Assembly (NCBI GenBank): GCA_023159155.1
Contig: JAJNNX010000001.1
Span: 2,666,001 to 2,730,000, forward strand
Length of the DNA stretch: 64,000 nt
Source: Ustulina deusta
Taxonomy: Eukaryota > Ascomycota > Sordariomycetes > Xylariales > Xylariaceae
Reading direction: 5' to 3'
Position numbers and translations under genes: made by a program. The first letter of the stretch is position 1. Every line of letters begins with the position of its first letter. This document shows, piece by piece, positions 22,041-33,129 of the stretch. The notes below the pieces were generated by a model. That model was not told where the DNA came from, did not search any database, and saw only the letters and a list, made by a program, of their open reading frames with translations.

Positions 22041-22721
22041 ATAGTTACGGGCGGGTGAAGAAAGGAACTGTATCGGATTGTTGTTGTTTTAATTTTGCAT
22101 CAGACGCATGCACTCACCCTAACCCTCAGGGACAGAGAGAGTAGCAGCCTGGATCGGGCAGACAAGACAACCAATCGCATCATCACCATCGTTGTTATAC
22201 ACACATCATATTATGCAAACTTAGTAATAATCATTTTCGGGGAAATCTGGAGAAAGCTGCTTACTATATTGGGACGAGGAAATGGCGTTTTGTCATGATT
22301 CACTTGTTTATAACTGTATCTAGTTGGACATTTACACTAGTACTAAGTATACAGTCAGTCATTAACGGCTTTATGCCACATGCACACATAAACTTACAGG
22401 ACTTATTTAGTTGGGGAAATCAGACGTGAGGGAGAAAAATGCAGGTGTGATTCGGGCTCAGCATCCTGAAGAAGAAGAGATGTTCAGCAAGTCGATGAGA
22501 TGAACCTTAAATTTTGCATGCCGAAAAGGGCTGTTCACTAGGTTACCGTATATAGTTGGTAATGGCAATAACATCCATGCTTGAAGACTTGGTTTTAGTT
22601 CCAAGGCTTATGCTTTTTACACGCACGATTTGGTATCAGAAGCGGAAAGGTCGGGAGATGTGTGTGTGTGTGTGTTACGGTGGGCTGAGTGGATGGCATT
22701 ATCTCATTTTCTTCGAGGCTA
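22041..22721. other. Convergent 3' spacer with (TG)n microsatellite
   Basis: Lies between the stops of the DUF7137 gene and the CDK gene. It holds a (TG)8 microsatellite at about 22659-22674. No gene seen; the plus-strand ORF from 22630 runs antisense to the CDK gene. Confidence 0.55.
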
Positions 22722-24140
22722 TCAAACCATGCGTAATGCAAACCCGCCGCCTCGCTCCTCTTTGTCTCTGCCGGCAAATATGCCGCTGAAGTCCACGGCG
22801 CCCAGCTCGGCGACCTGGCCGCGTCCCGGGGCATTCGGTGTGTCGTGTCGCCTCCGGCGCTCCTGTCCGGCCCTGCTGGGGAAGGTCGGGAACATGGCCT
22901 CGTGCTTGGGTTTGGGGTCCTGGCGGAAATACTCGTGTTGCAACATCTCCCTGGCCGTGGGACGGGCGTCCGGGTTCAGGGACAGGAGCCCGGAGAGCAG
23001 GGCGCTGCCGGCGGCGGTGAGGAGCGGGAACCTGGCGCGGATGACGGAACCCGTGGAAGCTGGTGCGTTCTTGGAGGGTAGACGGAGGGAAGACGCGTTA
23101 GGCAGTCGGCGGAACCCGGGCCACGACTCCTCGGTTGGGATTCCGCAGAGCTCGAAGATCCTGGACAGCGTGTCGACCTCGTTCTTGCCAGGCAGCAGTG
23201 CCTCCCGCGTCAAGATCTCGGCGAAGATGCAGCCCACGCTCCACATGTCGATAGGAGCGCCGTACTTCTTGGTCCCGAGGAGCAGCTCCGGCGCCCGATA
23301 CCACAGCGTGACGACCAGGTCTGTTAGTTTCGGGGCCGGGTCGCCCACGTACCGCGCCATGCCGAAGTCGGCGATCTTGAGCCGACCTCGGTTGTTAAGC
23401 AGCAGGTTCGACGTCTTGAGGTCACGATGGAGAATCCAGTTTTCGTGTAGATAGGCCACACCGCTCGCGAGCTGTAGGAGGAGCGTCTTGACTTCGGACG
23501 CAAGGAATGGCTCTGGCATGTCGGCGAGGATACTCTTGATATCGTGCTCGACAAACTCGAGGACAAGGAAGACGTTCTCGATGCGTGACGTGTCCTCCCC
23601 CACCACAACCTCCAGTAGCTGGACAATATTCTTGTGTGAGCAGTCTTTCAGGATCTGTATCTCTCGTAGCCCCGTCTCCGGTAGTCCAGATCGCGTCGAA
23701 TCGTGGTCATCGAGCTTGAGTCGCTTGAGCGCTACCACCTTGCCCGTCTTGATCTCCTTCGCCCTCGCCACCCAACCGTATGCCCCCTCCTCGATGTCAT
23801 TAAGCTTGTCGTAGTTCTCGACGCTGCGCGAGGGCGCCCACCCGCCGGCCTCGAAGCGTAGAAGCTTTACGTTCTCGGTGTCGCCAGTCCCGCCGTCTTG
23901 TCTTTCGGGGGTGAGCTTCCGTCGCTTCGCGGGCGGTCGACCGCTCTCTGCTTCGTCTGGCTGCTGCTGGGCTTGTGGTTCCTGTTGTCGCGCTGCCTCG
24001 GCGGCGGCGCGTTGCCTTTCCTGCTCCGCCTTGGCGGCCTTCTCGGCTTTTAATCGCTTCTTCTCCTCCTTCTCCTTCTTGAGCTTCGCCTCGAGCGCTG
24101 TGTCTTCCTCGGTATTGGCCCAGCGTGATTTGCTCGCCAT
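22722..24140 (-). CDS. CDK11-type (PITSLRE-like) cyclin-dependent kinase
   Basis: A single exon of 472 aa; the start has a good context (ACACCATGG). An N-terminal basic, charged coiled region (KLKKEKEEKKRLKAEKAAKA) is followed by a Gln-rich stretch and then a kinase domain from about residue 110. Motifs: EGAYGWVARA (P-loop), VVALKRLKL, PETGLREIQIL (the cyclin-binding C-helix, where CDK11 has PITSLRE), LHRDLKTSNLLLN, ADFGMARYVG, TLWYRAPELLLG and GAPIDMWSVGCIFAEIL. This is the CDK11/Ppk23 group, which in other organisms acts in transcription and splicing. It is divergent from Cdc2, given the PETGLRE helix. The gene is divergently arranged with the complex I assembly factor, about 500 bp away. 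A long antisense ORF over the kinase domain is a compositional shadow. Confidence 0.9.
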   Translation of the reverse strand: MASKSRWANTEEDTALEAKLKKEKEEKKRLKAEKAAKAEQERQRAAAEAARQQEPQAQQQPDEAESGRPPAKRRKLTPERQDGGTGDTENVKLLRFEAGGWAPSRSVENYDKLNDIEEGAYGWVARAKEIKTGKVVALKRLKLDDHDSTRSGLPETGLREIQILKDCSHKNIVQLLEVVVGEDTSRIENVFLVLEFVEHDIKSILADMPEPFLASEVKTLLLQLASGVAYLHENWILHRDLKTSNLLLNNRGRLKIADFGMARYVGDPAPKLTDLVVTLWYRAPELLLGTKKYGAPIDMWSVGCIFAEILTREALLPGKNEVDTLSRIFELCGIPTEESWPGFRRLPNASSLRLPSKNAPASTGSVIRARFPLLTAAGSALLSGLLSLNPDARPTAREMLQHEYFRQDPKPKHEAMFPTFPSRAGQERRRRHDTPNAPGRGQVAELGAVDFSGIFAGRDKEERGGGFALRMV

Positions 24141-24640
24141 GGTGTCGGGGAGGGGTGTGGGTGGTGGCCGAGATGGATTGGGCTATCGCGTAATCATTGC
24201 CTGGGACCAGTGTCGAGGATGTTGCCGTCGCCGAGGCTGAGGTTCTCAAAGTGGAAGAGTGAGACCGAATATGAATTGTATTAAATACCAGTTGGAACGA
24301 ACTGGTTTCGCAGGAAACTGTACCATGTGAGGTGTTGACACGATCTTTGGTGCAGTATAGAGTGAAATAGGTACTAGGCATTAAGTTCGAGTTTGTTCCC
24401 AGCAATCGGAGAATAATCGGGCTAAGGTCCGAGTAACCTAGTTACTTTTTTATGAAGCTCTCTCGATACGGGTACAAGCTCGGAGCTCGAACTTTCCCGA
24501 TTCACATACATGTACATGTACAAGATATTCACAAACTCTCAACCACAACATTAGGTAGGGCTTTTAGCATAATTGGAACTTCATTCTTTCAAGTTCATTT
24601 TTCCAATTTCGCAAAATGAGCAAATAAGGTCTTGACCGAC
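24141..24640. promoter_or_regulatory. Divergent promoter region, CDK11-type kinase / NDUFAF7
   Basis: A 500-bp spacer that must hold both promoters and 5' UTRs. It contains the palindrome ACATGTACATGT near 24507 and no ORF of note. Confidence 0.5.
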
Positions 24641-26262
24641 ATGAGGTCAACCATTTTGCGTACAGCCCGGGCTGGGCTCGGACATGCATCCCGTAGACCT
24701 GTGTTGCAGGCGCCCAATTTCATATACCAGAGCTCAAGGAGCTTATCAGCAACGCCATCCAGACGGCAAGAGGAGAGGAAATGGTCGACGCCGCTAGCAA
24801 AGCAGCTGGCTGAAGCTATCAATGTATGTCGCTGGCATCCTATGAGAAGCAGAGAGAGACAGGCTAAAATCATTTCAGATCACTGGCCCCGTGCCACTTG
24901 CGAGTTACATGCGCATGTGTCTCACAGGCGATGTGGGAGGATACTACACGGGGGCAATCGAAGCCGGCCGCGATCAGTTCGGGGAAAGGGGCGACTTCAC
25001 CACGTCGCCTGAGATATCCCAATTATTTGGCGAGATGATTGGGGTGTGGTTCGTCGTAGAATGGATGTGTCAGGGTAGTCCACGGTCAGGCGTGGAGCTC
25101 ATCGAGGTCGGCCCAGGCCGAGGCACGTTGATGGATGATATACTACGGGTGAGCCCCTATCCCGACTGCTAGCGTCCACAAGCCGTCTGAACACTTCCAA
25201 CAGACGATGACAAGCGTGGGGAACATGACATCCGCCATCGACGCCGTGTACATGGTCGAGGCAAGCAAAGAGCTGCGCGTGGCGCAGAAGAACCTCCTCT
25301 GTGGCGAGGACGCCGCGCTGCGCGAATCAAAGGAAGGCTGGCACAGCACATGCAAGTATTCGGGCATACCCATTGTCTGGTCCGACTCGATCAAGGCCGT
25401 GCCGCAGCACGCGAGAAAGACCCCCTTCATCGTGGCGCACGAATTCTTCGACGCGCTCCCCATCCACGCCTTCCAGGTCGTCGAGGTGCCGCCGACGCAG
25501 CAGCCTGCCACATCAAGCGGCAGCCCGCGCGCCCCCTCGTCCAACACGTCATCCCCGACGCTGCAGTGGCGAGAGATAGTAGTCTCGCCGACGCCTGAGG
25601 GCACAACTCACGCCGACCTCGGCACGCCGAGATCCTCACAACACGAGCCCGTCCCGGAATTCCAAGTCTCGCTCAGCCCCTCGCAGACACGGCATGCAGC
25701 GTACCTCCCAGAGTCATCCCCGCGGTACCGCGCCCTGCGGTCCATGTCCGGCGCTCTGATCGAGGTATGTCCGGACGCGTCTCTGTACGCAGCGGACTTC
25801 GCGACGCGCATCGGCGGGTCAGCGGCGAACCCGAAGCCGCGCCCGTCCGGCGCGGCGCTGATCATAGACTACGGCCCAGCCGACACGATACCGACGAACT
25901 CGCTGCGCGGGATCCGGCAGCACGCGCGCGTGAGCCCCTTCGCGGCCCCGGGGCTCGTGGACCTCAGCGCCGACGTCGATTTCCTGGCTCTCGTCGAGAC
26001 CGCGACTCGCGCGAGCGAGGGCGTCGAGTGCCATGGCCCTGTCGACCAGGCTTATTTCCTCGAGAGCATGGGGATTGCGAAGCGCGCCGAGAAGTTGGCG
26101 ACAAGCGCCGGCGATGACGCGGCCAAGGCCGGGATCGAGAGGGCGTGGAGGCGCCTCGTCGACCGCGGCCCCGGCGGCATGGGCAAGGTCTACAAGGCGC
26201 TCGCTATCCTACCCGAGAACTCCGGCAAGAGACGGCCTGTTGGTTTTGGTGGTGTTGCATAA
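24641..26262 (+). CDS. NDUFAF7: NDUFAF7/MidA-type mitochondrial complex I assembly methyltransferase
   Basis: Three exons, 24641-24823, 24879-25148 and 25204-26262, both introns in phase 0 (55 nt each); the product is 503 aa. The N-terminus ([20 protein letters not shown]) is Arg/Ser-rich, as expected for mitochondrial import. The SAM-dependent methyltransferase domain includes [39 protein letters not shown], the SAM-binding [15 protein letters not shown], and [18 protein letters not shown], all hallmarks of the MidA/NDUFAF7 family. In animals this enzyme symmetrically dimethylates an arginine of the complex I 49-kDa subunit (NDUFS2) during assembly in the matrix. A Ser/Pro/Thr insertion near residue 250 is extra relative to bacterial members. 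The real start is the ATG at 24641. Confidence 0.92.
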
Positions 26263-26761
26263 GTGCCGTGCCGTGCCGAGCCCAAGCGTGCGAGACGATA
26301 CGTGTATAATACCACTCACCATATTTCGTCCGTCTTCGCTTGAGTACGATGCTATACGACTTACAAGTACGTGCTGAAACGATGGAGGGCGAGGGGCACA
26401 GAGTTGTACAGAATGTTGTACGATAATCATGAAATAATAAACCCATATTTCCCAGGAATGCTCAATATATCCTCGCCTTCAGCAGCCAATTCTTTTATAA
26501 GACGTGCGAAGTTCCTCATATAATCCCTCCGTAAGCTCAGTGGACTCTCACACACAAGCCAGTGTCCCCCCCCATCAGGTTTGAGTGAACGACAAATACA
26601 TTTGAGAACGTATAGCCCTGGAAGCAATCATGGTGGTTAATCAATGTGTCCCAACGCCACGTAGAGTCTCCATGTTAGTACAATGATGAAACACGCAACG
26701 ACCCGAGTATACATTTTGGCAGCGCCCTCCTCAACCTATCTTTCTTTTTGACCACACATCC
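26263..26761. other. Convergent 3' spacer
   Basis: About 500 bp between the stops of the NDUFAF7-type and PTM1-type genes. No gene; a short minus-strand ORF (26427-26627) has no supporting features. Confidence 0.5.
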
Positions 26762-28751
26762 TCATTTGTTCTTTCCTACAAGAGTTGATCCTTCTCCCCC
26801 ATCCTCATCATCACTGAACTTGTCACCATCCTCACCAACGGCGAATATTGTCTCGCCGTCAAATGAGTCACGCGGGGACTCTGGCTTTGCTGGGGTTCTG
26901 GTTGTCCCCTGCGAGACCACACTGGCACCGTTTGCCGGCGCCGGTTGCGGTTTCGTGGTCTTCATTCCAACCTGTGCTTCCTCGTCGTCATCTGAGTCAT
27001 CCGGAGCCCCCACATCGGCAAATTCGAAGCCGCCATCTTCGTCTTGAGCAATCTCGTCACTCATTGCGAATCGGCGATTATTTGCAGTTGGTCGCCATAC
27101 ATAGGCAACCCAAGCGACGTCAGCGAAGTAGACAAGATTCAGCCAACCATCGAGTATGAACCACCGAGACTTCCAATGGAAAGGAACATAATCTGGGTCA
27201 GAAGCTGAAGCGAAAGAGAAAGAGTTGAAGAAGAAGAAACCAAAAATGACAAGGATGCTAATCAGGATGCACCACCACAGTTTTCTGTACATCGCCTCTT
27301 TAGCAGTCTGCTTGCGCTCACGCAAGTCCTTAAGCGTGAAGTTGAGCGAGTTCAGTGTCCACACATAGAAGGCAGTCAAAGTGCCAGCAAGGGGAAGCAC
27401 AATGAGGAGGACGAACGGTCCTAACAGCGGTCAGTAAACTCTTATTCGGCGCAGAGATTTCAACCAAGCATACCAGCAGCGTCCGGCGAAACAAGAAGAC
27501 TGGTGATTGCGTAGACAAGGCCGAAGACGAAGTGAGCAATAGCGAGCCATCGAACATAAATCATTGTCTTGCCCAACGACGGTTTGACGACGCCGTAGCC
27601 CATACAGACAATGAGTAGCAGGAAAAATGAGAACGAATTGCGGAATGCATTCAGAATGGCCACCAAGATTAAGAGGACCTTAGACCCAATGCTAGAGCCG
27701 CTCCTATTCAGGAAATCTATAATCGTAAGCGACCGCTGTGCACGCACTAGTGTAATGCTTACCGTAGAAGCCCCAAGTTAAAAGCATCTCAATGACAAGG
27801 AAAACTAGGATAGCTGTAATATAATTCTGGACAGGCACTATCATCCCAAGTTAGCCGATGTGTACGAGTAGGCACGGAGAGTTGCTTACAGATATCATAT
27901 CTGTGTTGGTAATATAAGAAAGCCCAGAATCTAATCACGATCAGTACAAGAACGAGACTGCATGGGGACAATTAATCCGCAACATACACAACAACAGCAT
28001 AGAGGATCGTTATGCCACCATAAAAGGGCAGCTTCGGTATCTGGCTCGCTGGAAGCTCGCCATAAGCCTCGCGAAACTCGACAACACCCATAAAGTTTTC
28101 GGTGGTATACCCAGATGCGGCGACGCAATAGTAGCCGGTTTTTTTAATAGCATAGTTGATGGAAGCGTAAGACTTGAGGTGTATAGCTTTTGTCAAAATT
28201 AGGTTTCCTGACTTCTCGGTCGCATTCGGAGCCACGATCCATTCGCCTAGATGGGTGTCCTCGCAGAGTTTAAGAGCGACGTTGTCTTTGTTGCATATCC
28301 GCTCTTTCTAGAGTGGCTATTAGCACGCACCCAGCGTAGTTGATATCCATGGCGCATACAGTAAAGGCTTCTGGGTTGGGAAAAGCTCCAATCAAGTCTT
28401 GGTCTTTCCATTCGAAGATGATGACGCTCACGATAGGGTCCTCGCCGGCTTTAACGGTATCGTTCGGGAACACGGTAAGGATGAAGGGATCGACCGGGCC
28501 ACCCCATGCTGCTTTGCTATACATGCCTACAGTATGAGTGAGCGCATGAGCGCGAGTAGAGGCAGATAAGGAGAGCAGGAAGCATACCAGCGCATTTTTG
28601 CCAGTTCTCATCGGATTGGTCCTACAGCAAGTCGGGTGAGCAGAGAGACACCAGTGGTAACCAGCGCGTGACCTACGATTTGAACCTCCAATGCCTGGGC
28701 AGTCCATAAGGACAGCCCCAGCACCGTCAATGCCGATAACCACGTCTTCAT
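26762..28751 (-). CDS. PTM1: PTM1-type seven-transmembrane protein (GOLD-seven-helix family)
   Basis: Eight exons: 28751-28677, 28621-28588, 28526-28360, 28307-27988, 27930-27890, 27837-27763, 27716-27474 and 27420-26762. All phases agree and the product is 537 aa. It starts with a signal peptide (WLSALTVLGLSLWTAQA). A lumenal GOLD-like domain follows, with SVIIFEWKDQDLIGAFPNP, ICNKDNVALKLCEDTHLGEW, IVAPNATEKSGNLILTKAIH and KKTGYYCVAASG. Seven membrane helices start at PFYGGITILYAVV; the linker YVRWLAIAHFVFGLVYAITS and the block FILDGWLNLVYFADVAWVAY are typical of the Lung-7TM/Ptm1 family. The cytosolic tail is acidic. The family is placed in Golgi/endosomal membranes and has been linked to cargo trafficking; the exact role is unclear. 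Exons of 34 and 41 nt make this gene easy to mis-predict. Confidence 0.9.
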
Positions 28752-29473
28752 GATGGCGGTGTGTTGGCGACGAGGCTTCGGCGCGCAAGGCAGCCTTGTC
28801 GGGCAGCACGGATCAGTGTGCCGTTCGTATCAGGTATCGCTCTCCTGAATGTGCGACGGAGGGTATGCAATGGGGTGTTTTGTGCTTATTTCAGCCCTTG
28901 CTCCGTTGATGAGGCTTGAAGATGGCACCGAGTGCGCGATATGGATAAGGTTTGCTCGACTTGGGAGAATAGAGGTCTAGGTAGGTAACTTGAAAGTGGC
29001 ATTAAAGGAGCTTCAAGGCTGGCTGTAATTTTAGAAACAGCCTTGGAAGTATTACGTTGTCAACTGTATAACTTACCTAACCTAACCTACCTAGCTACTT
29101 TCACGTCGCGCCAGGAACATTGCCACTAAACAGCTGCTAGGTACATGTAGCAAGTAGACTTAGGTACCTTGCGGTTATGTACCGTGGCAGTCAACGGCAG
29201 TGGTGGACACCTATTTGGCATACTTACCGGGGTATCTGATGCGCTATAGTACCTAGGTACCTAAGTATCATTACGATAAGCTAAGATAGCGCGTTACCTC
29301 TAGCTTAGCCTGCGACCTGTCGCGCTGCATTATTCGAACATCTTCATTCCTCAACATAAAACCTAATCTGTACGAATATCGATCCAGCGCGCTCAAGGCC
29401 CCTTTCTCGACTACTTACTCCTGTGCGCTGGACGGCCCGACTTTCTCTCATTTTCCCAGCCTATCTGCCGAAC
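28752..29473. promoter_or_regulatory. Divergent promoter region, PTM1-type gene / CYP8
   Basis: A 720-bp spacer serving two divergently transcribed genes. It contains AGTACCTAGGTACCTAAGT around 29249 and a CTAACCTAACCTACC run near 29080. No gene seen. Confidence 0.5.
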
Positions 29474-31198
29474 ATGGGCAAAGGCACAGACAAGCTCTAC
29501 ATTACACACTCCGAGTGGGCTTCCTCTGATGCTTTCTCTGCGAATACCGGCTCTCGATCCAATACGACCGGTGCTCCTTTTCGACGATTACCCTTCAACT
29601 TCTGCGCCGCAAGTCTCCAGCCTTTTAAGAATCCAGTTTGCACGCTCGACGGTACTATTTTTGATACCGAAGTCATTTCAAAATGGTTGGAAAAGCGGAA
29701 GACGAACCCTGTCGACGGAAAGCCTCTCGCTGCTCGCGACCTCATCAAACTGAATTTTTCACGGAACGCAGATGTTGATAGCAAAGCCACGGATGGCACA
29801 GGGAGCGATGGGAAAGGGGACTTCATAGACCCCGTCACATTCAAGGTTTTCACAGACAATACGCATATCGTTGCTATCCGGCATGGAACTTACGCCAATG
29901 TCTTTGCTTTTGACACGATCGAGAGAATGAACATCAAGCCCAAAATGTGGCGAGATTTAATAGACGACGCCGAGTTCGGTCGCTCAGACATCATCACACT
30001 TCAAGATCCCCAGAATGCAGCCAGTAGAGATTTGAGCCAATTCAAGTATATCAAGGACGGTGAGGATGCGTTATTGACAAGCGAGCAAGAAGAGGAGCGG
30101 AAAGAGGGCAATGTCAATATTAGCGCTCTAGGCAGGGTCGGCGACAAAGTGTTGAGAGCAAAAGAAGCGGTCGAAAAGGCGAGGAAAGAGCGCCAAGCTG
30201 GCCAAGATATCAATCGTTCCTCGACCGCCATAGTTAATACTGGTGCAAGCAGTGCTCCAAAGCCAAGCATGATACGAGACAAAAAGGTAGCATACAACGC
30301 CGCGGTATATACGACTGGAAGGGCCGCGGCAAGCTTCACGAGTACCGGGCTAACGCCCGAGACGAGTGGCGAACGAGCTATATTAACGGATGAAGAGTAC
30401 ATGCTGAAACCTAAGCGTGTAAAAATACGGGGATATGCACGAATTGAGACAAATTTAGGCGACTTAAATATCGAGCTTTTCACTGAATATGCGCCACGGG
30501 CTGTGTGGAACTTCACTCGACTCGCCCAGAAGGGCTATTACAGAGGCGTCACCTTTCATCGGAACATCAAAAACTTCATGATTCAGGGTGGCGATCCATC
30601 GGGAACTGGACGGGGCGGAAGTAGTATATGGGGCAAAAACTTTCAGGATGAATTCGATGGTCCGAACACTCATGACTCCCGCGGTATACTCAGCATGGCC
30701 AACAAGGGGAAGAACACCAACTCTAGTCAGTTCTTCGTTACATACCGACCGGCCAAACATCTTGACAGGAAGCATACCATATTTGGGAAGGTTGTTGGCG
30801 GCATGGATGTTCTCAGCAAGATAGAAGCGGTCGAAACGGATGGCTCAGATCGGCCATTGAACAAGATCTTCATGAAGGAGGTTGTGGTCTACCTAGACCC
30901 CTTCGAAGAGTTTCTGAAACAAAAGGCCGAGCGTGACAAAGCTGCAGAGGCCAAAGCAGAAATCGCAAGAACAGGTGGTACCGACGATGATAAGATGACT
31001 TGGACAGGGAAACGTGTTAGAGCAGACGGTACCGTGGATCAGAGCAGTGGTGATGTAGGTGTAGGCAAGTACCTCAAAGCAGCGCAACTGTACCAAAGCG
31101 CAGACGATGAAATCATAGAAGAGGATCTCGACACCTGGGACGAGCCAGTCAAAAAGAAACCGAAAACAGGCGGGTTTGGTAATTTCGATAATTGGTAA
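29474..31198 (+). CDS. CYP8: U-box peptidyl-prolyl cis-trans isomerase-like 2 (CYP8/PPIL2)
   Basis: A single exon of 574 aa starting at the ATG of MGKGTDKLYITHSEW; the open frame upstream has no earlier ATG. The N-terminal half has a U-box (FNFCAASLQPFKNPVCTLDG ... TNPVDGKPLAARDLIKLNF), which recruits E2 ubiquitin-conjugating enzymes. The C-terminal half, around residues 318-475, is a cyclophilin domain with FHRNIKNFMIQGGDP (catalytic Arg), SSQFFVTY and HTIFGKVVGGMDVL. The position that is Trp in cyclosporin-sensitive cyclophilins is His here (KHLDRKHTIFG), as I recall for the PPIL2 group. Human PPIL2 is associated with the spliceosome. The tail is charged and ends GGFGNFDNW. Confidence 0.95.
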   Translation: MGKGTDKLYITHSEWASSDAFSANTGSRSNTTGAPFRRLPFNFCAASLQPFKNPVCTLDGTIFDTEVISKWLEKRKTNPVDGKPLAARDLIKLNFSRNADVDSKATDGTGSDGKGDFIDPVTFKVFTDNTHIVAIRHGTYANVFAFDTIERMNIKPKMWRDLIDDAEFGRSDIITLQDPQNAASRDLSQFKYIKDGEDALLTSEQEEERKEGNVNISALGRVGDKVLRAKEAVEKARKERQAGQDINRSSTAIVNTGASSAPKPSMIRDKKVAYNAAVYTTGRAAASFTSTGLTPETSGERAILTDEEYMLKPKRVKIRGYARIETNLGDLNIELFTEYAPRAVWNFTRLAQKGYYRGVTFHRNIKNFMIQGGDPSGTGRGGSSIWGKNFQDEFDGPNTHDSRGILSMANKGKNTNSSQFFVTYRPAKHLDRKHTIFGKVVGGMDVLSKIEAVETDGSDRPLNKIFMKEVVVYLDPFEEFLKQKAERDKAAEAKAEIARTGGTDDDKMTWTGKRVRADGTVDQSSGDVGVGKYLKAAQLYQSADDEIIEEDLDTWDEPVKKKPKTGGFGNFDNW

Positions 31199-33129
31199 AT
31201 GAAAGGAATTCGAGGAGCCTCGGAGCTTTGTCTAGTTCGAAAATCACCCACGGCAGCTGGCCAGCGGAAATCACACGAGATCCATATATCCTTTAGATGG
31301 TTCTCCGTCCCGCAGCGTCTTACTATTGTCTCCCAATGTGTAGGTACTAGTCAACTTATGAGCGATACCGTCTCATGAGTTTGTATGTTGATGCAGGCTC
31401 GGGAAGCCCAATGCTCTTTTGCCACCGGACAGGGTAGCTGGATATTTGTTCGCCGTCTTGAATCAAGCGGATGCCATTATTACGGTACCTCCGTATGAGC
31501 CGATGGCGGACGCGGCTACATCCGCTCGTTTGCAGCATCATAGATGCGCTTCTGCCATCTCTGAAATCTCAGGGCTCTTGTGTGAATCGATATTTCACAG
31601 GATAGACGATCTGGAGAGTTATTAAAGTTGCGCTCAAAACACATATCCTGTGGGCCTCATTGGTGCGGTTGTTTGCGAAGCTCTGTTGCTCACATAACGT
31701 GCCCAAAGCCCGAAGCGTGATAGAGACACATCCTAATCATGATAGATCATCTAAGCTAGTTTCAATATCTTGTCCAGTTCCCCACATCAGTGTCATTGTA
31801 CCGGCGTTTCTATCAATAAACCTAGGTCTCCCTAGAAAAGCCGCAGTGAGTAGAAAAGGCTCGGGCGGATAGCGTAAATGATATATGCATGATAAATGAG
31901 CAGCGTTGCGTGACCGCCCATAATCTTGAGAGCGCTCTGGTTATAGCCTTTTCTAGAGTAGGTGCTGAATTGGCCATTCTGACTACATCTTCGATACTGC
32001 ACACGACAGAGTTCATGACCGTCACAATTTCGTCGATATTCAACGGCACCTAATATCAGGCATGTACCAAGGACAATACTACCTAGTGGGGACGAATGTT
32101 AATCTTTCTAACAAGGGGCTTTCAGACTTTGCGACTAGTCAAACACACCTAATGCTATTTGCGGGCGGGTATGGACCAACCCATACCACGCAGCCTAAAC
32201 TTCAGTTGAACTCGCAACAGCTGCGATGGATTTTAGAAACAACGACTTTTGCTCATGGGGCTAAGTGCATTAGTTGCCTTGGATGAAGAGGCCCTTATAA
32301 ACTTGTATTTGGCCATATCTTCTATCAATAAAACAACGTATTTCCACGGGTGGGTGTCTACAAAGCTGCGGGGACGTTGTACACACGCCCAGCCAGCGCT
32401 GGTTCAGGAACGGGATCTATTGTTAGCCGAGCCTTCAAGACAGCGTTGGTAATCACCCTGACTGATACCTTCGGTCCAAGATCCTCCTAGTTGGCCGCCG
32501 ATCACATTCTTTGCCCACAACTGAATCCTGAGGGCATTCTCAGAGCGGTAATCGATGGAAAACGTATCTATGACCTCGGGCATGAGATCCAATCCCACAA
32601 AACATCTAGATTCCTCCGTCGAAGGAGCAGCGCGTCTGTGCCACCGTTCGATACTCCTTCTACTGAGAAACAGAGTCCTTGCTTTCACCCCACTTCTAGC
32701 TTTCCCCACGACTTTGTAGGTAAAATGCTTGCCACGGACGTGGATGATCATATACTGAACTCTTCGCTTACTTATGACGTTTACCACCATTATCTATTAA
32801 GACTCGAGTGTGGATATCAGTTGCTGAAAGAAAACCGCAGGTGCTCTACCAGCAGTCACTGGTCAGCGCCACCGATCATGATAGCACGGCATCCTCGTAT
32901 GACAATGTAGCTATTATGCCCGAGTGCCCTATTCAATCACTGGCCGATGCGCAGGAGCCGACTGAGGCACATGTACGCATATACTGAGCTTGTAGCATAC
33001 CTCAGTGAGCATACCCCGGGGCTAAGCGTGGAATACTTCTGAGAATACACTCAAAGCCTGCGGTTGGCCGAGGGCCCGAGGGGAGCTAGAGTCGTGTTTG
33101 AGCTGCAGCCAAGTCTCCATATATGCTTT
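31199..33129. other. Gene-free interval, possible decayed gene
   Basis: About 1.9 kb between CYP8 and SWC5 with no intact gene. Several short minus-strand segments have protein-like composition (32790-32404, a ~43-codon open stretch near 32490-32360 in another frame, 32049-31822). They are separated by stops and shifts, and no consistent splice pattern joins them. I could not identify a family; it may be a pseudogene or chance. Confidence 0.35.

Noticed and set aside
22630..23454. 274-codon plus-strand ORF
   Set aside because: Lies antisense to the kinase domain of the CDK11-type gene; Arg/Ser/Gly-rich composition is what GC-rich antisense of a real gene gives.
27957..27987. 30-nt intron in the PTM1-type gene ending at TGCAG
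   Set aside because: Too short for a fungal intron; the 57-nt version ending at GATTAG has a branch-like ACTGA and gives the family spacing.
28337..28360. GTGCGT donor in exon 3 of the PTM1-type gene
   Set aside because: Puts the next exon out of frame; the upstream GTATGC donor is in phase and gives a 52-nt intron.
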